This document shows, in pieces, positions 1 to 8,930 of a DNA stretch of 64,000 nucleotides. The notes beneath the pieces were generated by a model that was not told the DNA's origin, did not search any database, and saw only the letters and a list, made by a program, of their open reading frames with translations. The first letter of the stretch is position 1. Every line of letters starts with the position of its first letter. Source of the DNA: Closterium sp. NIES-65 (Eukaryota; Streptophyta; Zygnematophyceae; Desmidiales; Closteriaceae); assembly GCA_948144175.1 (NCBI GenBank), contig CANXME010002000.1:372001-436000 (forward strand), read 5' to 3'. The position numbers and the translations under genes are program-made.

Positions 1-265
1 TGGAGGTCCTGGAGGTGCTGGAGGTACTCAAGGTGCTGCTGGTGCTGGAGGTCGGGGAGCTGCAGGTGCTGCTGGTCCTGGTGGAGCTGCTGGTGCTGGA
101 GGTACTGGAGGTGCTGCTGGTGCTGGAGGTCGTGGAGCTGCTGGTGCTGGAGGTACTGGAGGTACTGCTGGTGCAGGAGGTCGTGGAGCTGCTGGAGCTG
201 CTGGTGTTGGAGGAGCTGGAGCTGCTGGGGCTGGAGGTGCTGGAGGTGCTGGAGGTCTTGGTGGA
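1..265 (+). repeat. Collagen-like coding repeat (Gly-Ala) in S1 linker
   Basis: Imperfect 9-15 bp units built on GGTGCTGGAGGT encode Gly-Ala-Gly-rich peptide in the pol frame. Equivalent tracts of different length and sequence occur at the same place in S4, S5, S6 and S7, so this is a hypervariable interdomain linker. Long open frames in other phases here are repeat shadows. Confidence 0.75.
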
Positions 266-1576
266 GCTACTAGTGCTCTTCGCCACCTTCTCAGTCTTCA
301 GCCAGGTGCTACTGGTTTCCCTGTGGCAGGTACTACTCCTCCGTTGCTGTGTCCACCGGTGGACCAGTCACAGCCGCCGCTGCTACCACACTCCCCACTG
401 CCTGCTCCTGCTCCTTACACTGCGGTGTCAGAGTCCCTGACTGAGCGTCAAGAGCCTGAGACTCGTGCTTCCACCCCTGAGCGTCGAGAGCTTGAGTCTA
501 GCTTTGACCTTGAGCCTGATCCTAGAGCTGCTGTCCGTGCTCGTGTTCCTTGTGTTCGTCGTCAGTTTGCTCCGGCTGTCCCCGGCACTCACGATATGAC
601 ACTCCGTCCTTCCTCTGTTCCTCAGCGTGTTGTCCTGCCGTTACCTCCTGCGTCCTCTTTGCCTGACATTGCTGACCCTCCGTCTGACCTTGCTCGTGCG
701 TCCAGTCCGACTGTTACTCGCCTTCTTGCTACGGTTGTGACGGACCCTACGTTCTCGTCTCTTGCTGCGTCTGCCCTAGTAGCTCAACTCGTTGACTTTG
801 CTGCTGTGTACCGCCTCGACTACCTTGCGAGTCTTGTCTCTGACCCTGTCCCTGCCTGTCCTCCGTCCGTCGGGGGTGAGACTGCTCTTGGCTGCACTGC
901 CCTTGGCTATGACGTTTTTGAGGACAGACAGGAGGAGATGGAGTGCCTTGCTACCGCTTCACCCCATCACGCGACCATGCTACTTGCCCCTGAGGAAGAC
1001 CCGGATGCACTTGACATCCCCACCTCGCGCTCCTACAGGGAGGCGATTTTGGGTGAGTACTCCTCTCCATGGCAGACAGCCATGGACGCAGAGATGGCTT
1101 CCTGGAAGTCCACAGGCACGTACGTCGACGAGGTTCCCCCACCTGGGGCGAACATCGTCAATGACATGTGGATTTTCAGGGTGAAGCGGCCGTCTGGTTC
1201 TCCGCCTGCCTTCAAGGCACGTTACGTTGCTCGAGGCTTCACTCAGCGTAAGGGGGTCGGCTTCTTTGAGACCTTCTCCCCCACCCCGAAGATGACCACT
1301 CTTCGGGTGTTGCTACACGTTGCAGCTCAGCGTGACTACGAGCTGCACTCCCTTGACTTCTCGACAGCTTTCTTGCAGGGTAGCCTTTACGAGGCCATCT
1401 GGTTGCGCCGTCCACAGGGCTTCACTGGGTCGTTTCCTGCGGGTACCAAGTCGAGCCTACGACGACCAGTGTGCGGCCTGCGTCAAGCACCCCGTGAGTG
1501 GCTAGACACACTAAGGACGACACTTGCGGCTCTTGGGTTTGCTCCTTGGACTGCTGACCCATCGCTGTTTCTACGA
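2..1576 (+). pseudogene. Copia-S copy S1, pol fragment: integrase-RT linker and RT N-terminus
   Basis: Open in one frame from the window edge to 1576. The first 90 codons are a collagen-like Gly/Ala tract. A Pro/Ser-rich linker with the family's conserved blocks follows (DRQEEMECL near 920, PTSRSYREAI near 1020). The copia reverse transcriptase then starts at about 1081 (MDAEMASWKSTGTYVDEVPP, VARGFTQRKG, LDFSTAFLQGS, VYGLRQAPREW-like block). The frame stops at the RT block SLFLR, where the inverted copy S2 is joined; RT resumes at about 5531 with PFYILVYVDDLVFA. About a dozen bases of RT are missing between the halves. Upstream gag and integrase lie outside the window. The domains are certain; the element is inactive. 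Confidence 0.85.
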
Positions 1577-4469
1577 AGAGGTGGTAGTAGGGGACTGACT
1601 TGTCGAACGTGACGTCCTGGGAGGACAGAACACGACGAGAGGTGGGGTGGTAGAACTGCCACCCTGGGGCGTCAGGGGGGAAGCCAAGGAAGACACAGGG
1701 AGCAGCACGAGGGGACAGCTTGTCCGCAGACAAGTCGCGGACAAACGCCCGAGATCCCCAGACACGGAACGCTGACGCATCGCCGACCTTCCCCGTCCAC
1801 AGCAAGGCTGGGGAGGTGTCCGGCATGGAGACCCTAGGGTGAAGGTTGATCTGATGCGCCGCATAACGAACCGCTAACGGCCACAGAAAATGGGGGGTAG
1901 CCGCATGCATCATGGACGTACGAGCGACGTCCATGACCATCCCAATGCGGCGCTCAGCAATCCCATTTTGCTGTGGAGAGTCCGGAAGCGTAAAGGTCTG
2001 GCGGATGCCTCTCGCACGGCAGTAGGCTCGCAGAGGGCCAGAGGAGAACTCACCGCCGCGGTCAGAGTGCAGACGTAGAACAGGAAAGTCCGAGCCGAAG
2101 CTCCTCCTGGGCTGGAGATGAGCTGCGCGGATCCAGTCGATCAACACCTCAGTGACATCACCCTTGCTGCGCAAGGGGAAGACTGTGGTGTAACGCGAGT
2201 AGTCGTCAACCACCAGCAGGAAGTAGCGCTCGTGACCCTGTCCACGGACGCGGGCTGGGCCCCACACGTCCATGTGAAGCGTCTGCAGCGGGGCCTCTGT
2301 CGGGGGAAACTGAGAGGAGTGAGGGGCAGCCCGTAGGCGCCCCTCGACACAGGGGACGTAGGACGGACCAGGCCCTTGAGGAAGGGGAGGGAGGGACCGG
2401 GGAAGTCCAGAGACAAGGACACGGGAAGCCATGCCTCGGAGACGAGGCAGGGAGGGGTGACCAAGACGGCGGTGCCACAGGAGAGTCTCGTGAGACAGGA
2501 GGCGACACGAGCAGGGGGCAGACTCAGGACCAGACCTGGACGCTGCAGCAAACACCTGACCCGACGCAGCTACCTGGCCAGACGCAGGGACAGGAGGAGA
2601 CCCAGTGGTCATGGTGTAGAGGCTTGACCCCGGCCGACGCGTACACGTGGCCAGGTGCCGGCCTGTGCGAGCGTCCGAGCAGTGGGTCACCCGCTGACTC
2701 GCAGGAGTAAACTGGTGAACCCCTGCATCCTGTAGGTCAGCACCACTCACCAAGTTCGTAGAGAACGAGGGGAGGTAAAGACCAGACAAGGTGCCAGAGG
2801 GGGCAGCCGGACACGAGAGGACAGTGGAGAAGTGAGAGAGGACAGGACCCCCAGAGGGGTCTGCCAGGGAGACAGCAACTGGCCGACCAAACGGCGTGAG
2901 TGTGGTGCGGTCTCGAAAGAAGGAGCGAGAAGCCCCTGAGTCAAGTGTGAAGGTGAGGGAGGCCGAAGCCGACGTGGTACCTGAGAGCGCAGACTCACCA
3001 GAACCTGAGGGCGCAGACGCACTGGCACCTAGAGAAGCAGCCTCACTAGCACCTAGCGCAGCCGTACCAATGCCCGGGTCGGGCGGGAAACACCAGTAAC
3101 AGTCACCCTCATCACTAACAGTCACAGCATACATGGCAGCAAGGATAGCATCAAAATCAAGATCATAGATAGCTACGCCTGCCCTCCACAGCTCTCCCCA
3201 GCGGGTGATCTCACTAGCCTCCGGAAACTGCTGACGCCAAGCGTCCGTCAGGCAGCCAAAGCAGCGCTGGGTGGGGTGGGCACCCCCACACTGCTCACCC
3301 GCGCGGTCGCTGGTGCAAAGGACGTAGTTGCACGGACCAAAACCCCCACCACGCTGACGCTGCGTGTACCACTCACGGAGCTGCTGAGGGGGGGGGATGT
3401 CCCGAGAGCGGTGTTGCTGCTGCTGCTGCTGGCGCTGACCACCACCGGAGCCGCTCCGCTGCGAAGCGCCACCCCGACCAGCTCCACCGCCTCCACGACC
3501 ACCTCCTCCACCTCCGCCACCACTGCCGCCTCCGCTCCCACCACCACCGCCTCCGCCGCCTCCGCCTGCGCTGCCGCCACCGACACCACCACCCCCGCCA
3601 CCACTCCCACCGCCACACCCACTCCCTCCGCCGCCTCCACCGCCACCTCCACCACCCCCGCTAGCTCCACCCGCGCCCTTGCCCCCCTTGCCCTTGCCAG
3701 AGCGGCGTCTCCTGCTAGGGGCAGACGCCGCACCGACCGACTCAAGACCAACGAGGTCGGCCGCAACGGCAGAGGCGACAAAGGGCAAAAGGGGGGAAGG
3801 AGAACACCCCTCAACGATGGGGGTGCGAGGGTCACCACGAGAGGCTCCTACAGCGACTATGCTCTTCTCCGCTGCTAGGAGGGCCTTCTCTAGGAGGTCA
3901 ACAGTGAGAGTGGTGGGACAGACTGAGAGGAAGTCGTCCCTGACTACACGAAGGGAGTCAGGGAGGCGGGTGACTATATAATAGAGAGTGATGTACATAG
4001 GGGGGGGGTTCTTGGCGCAGAACTCAGCAGGAAGCGCGGCGCGGTAGCGAGTGTCACTAGTGCGGAGGTGCGTAATGAGGTCAGCGACTGTGGGAAAGGC
4101 AGCAAGGTCAGGGAAGAGGTACGGTAGCATGAGGCGGCTCAGTGCAGCAGTGGCAGGGGAAGAGTAGCGTGCAACTACAGCGTCGTACAAGGTCTGAGCA
4201 CTCTTGTACTGACTAAAGTGGGCGCGCTCAGTGGTAGGCAGGTGGCGACGCACAGCAAGACGTGCAGCAGCATCGCGCGTGGCCCACTGGGAGCGAACAG
4301 TGGCGTCAGCATTAGCAGCAGGGGCAGGAGAGGCGCCAGAGGTGAGGTCAAAGAGGGAGAGACCGTCTGCCCTATCGCACTGTAGGAAAAGCTGTAGGTC
4401 ATCTACCCAGACCTCAAAGTCAATGGCCCGACCCTCAGCGTCAAAAGCGAGAACACTGGGGGTAGCCAT
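1577..4469 (-). CDS. S2 gag-protease-integrase polyprotein (3'-truncated)
   Basis: Uninterrupted for about 964 codons from ATG 4469, the cleanest Copia-S reading frame in the window. Order: gag (residues 1-250, UBN2-like, opening MATPSVLAFDAEGRAIDFEV), Lys/Gly-rich then poly-Gly tract (about 255-345), LREWY motif (about 362), non-canonical C-X13-C-X3-H-X4-C motif (about 380-405), protease active site LDSGAS (about 510), integrase HHCC and catalytic core with Asp in HMDVWGP, Asp in HSDRGGEF and Glu in QQNGIAERR. One zinc-binding Cys is changed: relatives have C-X2-C before VEGR, this copy has Tyr at the first Cys. The frame has no proper stop because it runs into S1 at 1576. The start matches the ATG of S7. 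Confidence 0.85.
3430..3690 (-). repeat. Poly-glycine coding tract in S2 gag
   Basis: GGT/GGC/GGA-rich low-complexity DNA encodes about 85 residues, mostly Gly with interspersed Ser, between the gag core and the zinc motif. A Lys-rich stretch (GKGKGGKG) precedes it. The same tract occurs in S4, S5 and S7 with different lengths. Its complement yields long but meaningless frames. Confidence 0.8.
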
Positions 4470-5370
4470 GACAGCAGTAGACTAGTAGTACAAACTGTAG
4501 AACAGGGGCAGTGCAGTGACAGAAGCACAGCGCTCACCAGACAGTGTGGGTCGGGCAGCTCAGCGGCACAGCAACACGGCAACACGGCGGCTCGGGCGAC
4601 TCGGGTGGCTCAGCAGCAACTACGACTTTGCGGCACCAGCGGCTCGGCTCCTCAGCGGCTCAGGCGGCTCGGGCGGCTCGGGCGGGTCGGGCAGCTCGGG
4701 CGGCTCGGGCGGCTCGGGCGGGTCGGGCGGGTCGGGCGGGTCGGGCGGCTCGGGCGGTTTGGGCGGCTCGGGCGGCTTGGGCGGCTCGGGCGGTTTGGGC
4801 GGCTCGGGCGGCTCAGGCAGCGTAGCGGTGCGGGCGGCCGATGGTGTATGGCGGCAGAGCCGCTGGTAGGGCTTCGGGGCTGTCACGAGAGGGGCGGCGG
4901 GGCCGCAGGAGAGTCGGCGGGGCCGAAGCGAGAAGGGCGGCGGGGCCGCAGGAGAGTCGGCGGGGCCGAAGCGAGAAGGGCGGCGGGGCCGCAGCGAAGG
5001 GCGGCGGGGCCGCAGCGAAGGGCGGCGGGGCCGCAGTGAAGGGCGGCGGGGCCGAAGTGGAGTCGGCGGGGCCGCAGCGAGAAGGGCGGCGGGGCCGCAG
5101 TGAAGGGCGGCGGGGCCGCAGCGACGGGTGGCGGGGCCGCAGTGAAGGGCGGCGGGGCCGCCGTGAAAGGGCGGCGGGGCCGCAGTGAAGGGCGGCGGGG
5201 CCAAAACGAAGGGCGGCGGGGCCGCTAGGGCGATGGGGCCGCTAGGGTGATGGGGCCGCTAGGGCGTTGGGGCCGCTAGGGCGGCTCGACGAAGTGAGAG
5301 CCCGGAGCGCGACTCGGGCTGAGCGCGCTTTGGGCAGGAAAAAAAAGTTTGATGTGGTGGGCCCTAGGCA
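4470..5370 (-). repeat. S2 leader with two GC-rich tandem-repeat blocks
   Basis: Between the primer site and gag lie two repeat blocks. At about 4900-5280 a unit near 20 bp based on GGCGGGGCCGCAGTGAAGG recurs. At about 4660-4820, nearer gag, a 9-bp unit GGGCGGCTC recurs. The leader is untranslated in the gag frame. S5 and S7 show the same order of blocks. A box GGTGGGCCCTA lies at 5357-5367. Confidence 0.75.
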
Positions 5371-5372
5371 CA

Positions 5373-5401
5373 GTTCCTACGAGGGAACCTGCTCGATACC
5401 A
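5373..5401 (-). promoter_or_regulatory. S2 primer-binding site and adjacent hairpin
   Basis: Directly inside the LTR, the minus strand reads TGGTATCGAGCA (5390-5401), close to the plant copia initiator-tRNA-Met site TGGTATCAGAGC. It is followed by a hairpin with arms GTTCC (5373-5377) and GGAAC (5384-5388) and a 6-nt loop. The same layout is found in S3, S4, S5 and S7. Confidence 0.7.
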
Positions 5402-5528
5402 TGAGGAAATTAGAACAAGAATGAAATGACTAAATGAAAGTTGGGTACAAATACAAACCCTAGAAAGCCGTACCCCATATGTGCTACCCCACTATAGCCC
5501 ACAATAGCTATGTCATATATATCTGACA
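5402..5528 (-). repeat. S2 5' LTR (127 bp)
   Basis: On the minus strand it begins TGTCAGA at 5528 and ends next to the primer site. It carries the family core GGCTATAGTGGGGTAGC. The length equals the S7 LTRs. Confidence 0.8.
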
Positions 5529-6526
5529 TACTCTGCCGCCATTCTACATCCTCGTGTACGTCGACGACTTGGTTTTTGCTACTGCTGACACTTAGGCCCT
5601 GGCCCTAGTGAAGGCGGAGCTGCAGGAGAGACACACCTGCACTGACCTAGGTGAGCTGCGGAGCTATCTTGGCTTGTAGATCACCCGGGACAGACCACGG
5701 CGCACCATCACCCTGACTTAGTCACACATGGTGCTGCAGGTCCTTCAGCGCTTCCGCGTCACGTACTCCTTGCCACAGCCCACTCCTCTGGCTACCGGCC
5801 ACTCGCTCTCAGCTCCACCTTCGGACGAGTCCATAGAGCCAAGTGGTCCGTACCCAGAGCTTGTGGGCTGCCTCATGTACCTGATGACGTGCACACGACC
5901 TGACCTCGCGTACCCTCTCAGCCTTCTGGCTCGCTACGTGGCACCTGGTAGGCACCGAAAGGTGCACTTTGATGCTGCGAAGAGGGTACTGCGTTACTTG
6001 TGCAGCACATCGGGCATGGGGCTCGTGCTTGGAGGACGTGGTTCGATGGTTCTCACAGGACACTCTGACGCCTCTTGGGCCGACGACCAGGCGACTCAGC
6101 GTTCGTCGCAGGGCTACACTTTCAGTCTTGGCGCTGGTTCTGTCTCGTGAATCTACTCGTTCTTCTTCTGTCCTTGGTTCCAGTTGTGAGGCCGAGATCT
6201 ACGCTGGGGCCATGGCTGCACACGAGCTCCGTTGGCTGACCTACCTGCTAACCGACTTGGGGGAGCGGCCTCGTTCTCCTCCAATTCTGTACGTCGACAA
6301 CAAGGCAATGCTTGCCTTGTATCGCGAGCAGAGACTGGAGCACATCGCTCTGCGCTATTTCCTTGCGCGTGAGCTGCAGCAGCGTGGTCAGCTGCGCCTT
6401 GCTTTCATGGCCTCTCGAGCCAACAGTGCTGATGTCTTCACCAAGGCCCTTGGGGCTGGTGATCATCAGCGTTTCTGCACTGCTCTTGGGCTTGTGCCCA
6501 CTCTTCCTCACCTGCTGGTTGCTTGA
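5529..6526 (+). pseudogene. S1 pol, second part: RT C-terminus and RNase H
   Basis: Continuation of the S1 reverse transcriptase: catalytic YVDD at about 5558, then the RNase H block with GHSDASWADDQ, SCEAEIYAGAMAA, YVDNKAMLAL and ANSADVFTKAL, ending LLVA and TGA at 6524-6526. Three in-frame TAG codons interrupt it (5593, 5677, 5719); two stand where relatives have CAG (Gln). A small deletion near 6148 shifts the frame and makes a TGA, and about three codons are missing near residue RLEH (6340). Inactive. Confidence 0.85.
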
Positions 6527-6771
6527 CTTGCTCTTGTTGTACACTGCTATATATCTTTATACCTGCATGTTTACTTTTGCTAGGTTGTAATCGGTGTACT
6601 GCCTTGCTATTATAAATCTCCAAGTGAACTCGCCTTGTGGCCGCCTGCTTGTGCTCAAATTGTGTGGTGTCCTTGAGATCCACCCTGGGCTTTGCCTTGT
6701 TTGTTCTCTTGCTTGACTGGTCTTGTGACCACTGTTAGGTTTGGCTATCCCCTACTTCACCTATGGGGGTG
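6527..6771 (+). other. S1 3' untranslated region and polypurine tract
   Basis: Non-coding tail between the pol stop and the 3' LTR, similar to the tails of S4 and S6 (shared words CTTGTGACC and GTGAACT-like). It ends with TATGGGGGTG at 6762-6771, the polypurine primer for plus-strand synthesis, conserved in every Copia-S copy with a 3' end. Confidence 0.7.
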
Positions 6772-6914
6772 TGTCAAAACATATTGTTATGTTCTTACTC
6801 TAGGTTGTGTAGGGTCACACCTTAGAGGGTACAACCTAACTCTCTCGACATCCTTGTACCCCCTCCCTCTTCCCTAATCGACACTCATTCCTCACCTAGC
6901 TAGTGATTCTAACA
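6772..6914 (+). repeat. S1 3' LTR
   Basis: Begins TGTCAAAAC right after the polypurine tract and matches the family LTR in outline (GTTGTGTAGG, GGGTACAACC, CTTGTACCCC). It is diverged, so its right end (TTCTAACA at about 6914) is approximate. Confidence 0.6.
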
Positions 6915-7789
6915 CGTGTGTCCCTTTTTCTCCCATTATGCCTTGTTATTTCCCATTTTCCTTCCCTTCCTCAACCCAGCTTTGTCTTACCCTCCTGGCA
7001 GTCGAGTTCAATATGAGAAGTAGACTGATATTGCTTGTGACTTATGGTATAGGATACATGATGTCTTGGTGATTTGGGTTTTTTATTCATATGCGGTTAA
7101 TATGCTTTGTCAGTTGGCTTTGTGTATGCGCGTATGTGTGAATGTGTATGATCACGTGTATGCGTTGTGTTCTGTGCGTGTGTGCTTTCATTCGTGTTTT
7201 CATTGCATTAATAACACATGTCTATGAGGTTTAAAAACTGGGATCAAACTATCATTTTCGAGAAGGTTCTTTGCGCACTCAGCGAGTGTGTCCATTTGAA
7301 ATGGATTGGATGGAATTGACATTTTTTTTAAATCACATAGATTGTGTTGTTTCATGTGGCAGTTGGATGATTCAGAAACTATGCTATTGAGCTCCCCCCC
7401 ATGCTAAGCAGGGGATGCGGTCTGGGTCAGTTAACTGTTACACATTTCCATCATGCTATGTATTCATTTCACTACCACAGTAGCATATGCATTATAATCA
7501 TGCATTAAGCATTTATTTCATCTACGCATAACGTCATCCAGCATATGCATCACGGAAAAAGCAGTTACACGTTCACAGTACATCATTTTGGCAACTCATG
7601 AACTATAGGTTAAGTCAAAGCGAGGTAGATGGCAATGTGGTTCGGCACGTGGTAAATTGACGTGGCAAATACATAGCGGTCAGTCACTTAGCTACTGTTC
7701 ACTAGAGTTTTTTCATCCTTTGTTTTTTTTTAAGTATAGAGGATGAAAAAAATATTGTACATAACGATTGTAATAGGTTGCTTCGCAAC
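6915..7789. other. AT-rich unassigned spacer
   Basis: About 870 bp, clearly more AT-rich than its surroundings, with GT-rich stretches (7090-7200) and A/T runs (7320-7340, 7720-7760). No convincing gene, LTR or repeat family was recognised; open frames are short. It may be old host intergenic DNA. Confidence 0.5.
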
Positions 7790-7881
7790 CCAAAAAAAAA
7801 CGGTCCTACGGACCTACTACTCTGAAACCATGTCAAGATAGCAAGCAGGAATGATTGCATTGAATGAAATGTGGGTACAAT
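7790..7881 (-). repeat. Copia-S remnant S3, left part: leader hairpin, primer site, LTR end
   Basis: On the minus strand, 7881-7831 is the 3' half of a Copia-S LTR ending in TTGACA. TGGTTTCAGAG (7820-7830) follows in primer-site position, then a hairpin with arms GGTCC (7802-7806) and GGACC (7810-7814) and a T-run like the S5 leader. The other half of this LTR lies at 35472-35553; the halves join at GGGTACAAGTACTA, in register with the S7 LTR. S4 is inserted between them. Confidence 0.75.
7877..7881. repeat. Left target-site duplication of S4 (ACAAT)
   Basis: ACAAT immediately left of the S4 LTR pairs with ACAAG at 35467-35471. One base differs, and the S3 register predicts ACAAG as original. 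Confidence 0.65.
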
Positions 7882-8010
7882 TGTCAAACACTAAATGTGT
7901 TATTGTTGTGTAGGCTATAGTGGGTTAGCCTTTAGGGGGTACACAAAACTAGGGTTCACTACTTGTACTCCATCTTTTCATAGTTCACACACTTCTTCTC
8001 ATTTCTGACA
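7882..8010 (+). repeat. S4 5' LTR (129 bp)
   Basis: Runs TGTCAAACAC to TTCTGACA. It matches the LTR at 35338-35466 over the full 129 bp with about four differences by eye, so the two are the LTR pair of one element, now 27.5 kb apart because other elements inserted inside it. Confidence 0.85.
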
Positions 8011-8127
8011 TGGTAGCAGAGCTTAGGTTCTAGACCTAGGACTCACCTAAGGGCCCACCGTTAGAAGCGCCCTTGAGCGCCCCATCGTTCTAGCGCCCTC
8101 GAGCGCCGTTCCCCTAGTGCGCCCTCG
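8011..8127 (+). promoter_or_regulatory. S4 primer site, hairpin and truncated leader
   Basis: TGGTAGCAGAGC (8011-8022) resembles the initiator-tRNA-Met site. A hairpin with arms TAGGT (8024-8028) and ACCTA (8034-8038) follows, then the box AAGGGCCCACC (8049-8059). The leader breaks off at 8127 where the S5 LTR starts. The rest of the S4 leader and about its first 60 gag codons are missing. Confidence 0.7.
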
Positions 8128-8262
8128 TGTCAAACATTTTATATGTTGTTGTGCTTGTTTAGGCTACAGTGGGTTAGCCTATAGGGGTTACACAATTCTA
8201 GGGCTAGGTACTTGTACTGTTTTCACTGCTAGTTCATTCATTCCTGTTCGTTCATTTCAACA
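8128..8262 (+). repeat. S5 5' LTR (135 bp)
   Basis: TGTCAAACAT to TTTCAACA, with family core GGCTACAGTGGGTTAGCC. It directly abuts the truncated S4 leader, giving an LTR-leader-LTR arrangement. Confidence 0.8.
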
Positions 8263-8308
8263 TGGTATAGAGCAGGTCCTTCCTAGGACCGTTTTTTTAG
8301 GGCCCACC
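8263..8308 (+). promoter_or_regulatory. S5 primer site, hairpin and GGGCCCACC box
   Basis: TGGTATAGAGCA (8263-8274) as primer site. A hairpin follows with arms GGTCC (8275-8279) and GGACC (8286-8290), then a T-run and the box TAGGGCCCACC (8298-8308). Confidence 0.7.
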
Positions 8309-8930
8309 ACTACCTACCTACCTACCTACCTACCTACCTACCTGCGCCCTAGGGCGCCTCGGTTTTCACGGCCCTCTAAGGCCCCGCGACCCGCGACCCG
8401 CCCCTTAGTGACCTGCGCGCCGCCCCTTAAGGCCCCGTCGGCCCACGCGCTTGCCACTTACGGCCCCGCGCTCGCCCCTTTACGGCCCCGCGCTTGCCCC
8501 TAGTGGCCTCGAACGGCCCACGCGCTCGCCCCTAACGGCCCCTGTTGGCCCCGCGATCGCCCCTAACGGCCCCGTCGGCCCCGCGCTCACCTCCCTAGAG
8601 GCCCCTTACGGCCCAGTTGGCCCCGCGCTCACCTCCCTAGAGGCCCCGAAAGGCCCGTCGGCCCCGCGCTCACCGTCCCAAGAGGCCCCGAACGGCCCCA
8701 CGCTCGCCCCTAGAGGCCCCGATCGGCCCGTGACCGCCACAGCTCAGGACCGAACCGAGCCGCCCAGGACCGAACCGAGCCGCGCGACCCGAGCCGAGCC
8801 GCGCGACCTGAGCCGAGCCGCGCGAACCGACCTGAACCGCGCCGCCCCACCCGAGCCGCGCCGCCCTACCTGAACCGAGCCGCCCTACCTGCCTTATCCT
8901 CCTACTCCTAATGCTGCTCCTACTGCTTCT
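8309..8930 (+). repeat. S5 leader: TACC microsatellite and GC-rich repeat blocks
   Basis: A (TACC)n run (8311-8343) leads into about 400 bp of imperfect units containing GGCCCC and GCGCTCGCCCC (8350-8740). Then comes a block of units around CGAACCGAGCCGC (8745-8890), ending just before the gag ATG. Long frames through it are repeat shadows, not genes. Confidence 0.75.

Larger units (their letters stand above)
1577..5528 (-). mobile_element. Copia-S copy S2, 3'-truncated, inserted in S1
   Basis: Minus-strand element read from a 5' LTR (5528 to 5402) through primer site, GC-rich leader, gag, protease and integrase, cut off just after the integrase core (block QDVTFDKSVPYYHLF). RT, RNase H and 3' LTR are absent. 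The cut joins directly to the S1 RT, which continues beyond the S2 LTR at 5529. S2 therefore landed inside S1, and its 3' end plus a few S1 bases were lost later. No target duplication can be read because one end is gone. Confidence 0.8.

Noticed and set aside
3276..3981. Long plus-strand open frames opposite the S2 gag
   Set aside because: They are the complement of poly-Gly and Arg/Lys-rich gag codons; composition is Thr/Pro/Ala repeats and there is no domain.
4516..5204. Open frames of 80-194 codons on both strands in the S2 leader
   Set aside because: They are translations of GC-rich tandem repeats with unit lengths divisible by three; no homologous frame is kept in S5 or S7.
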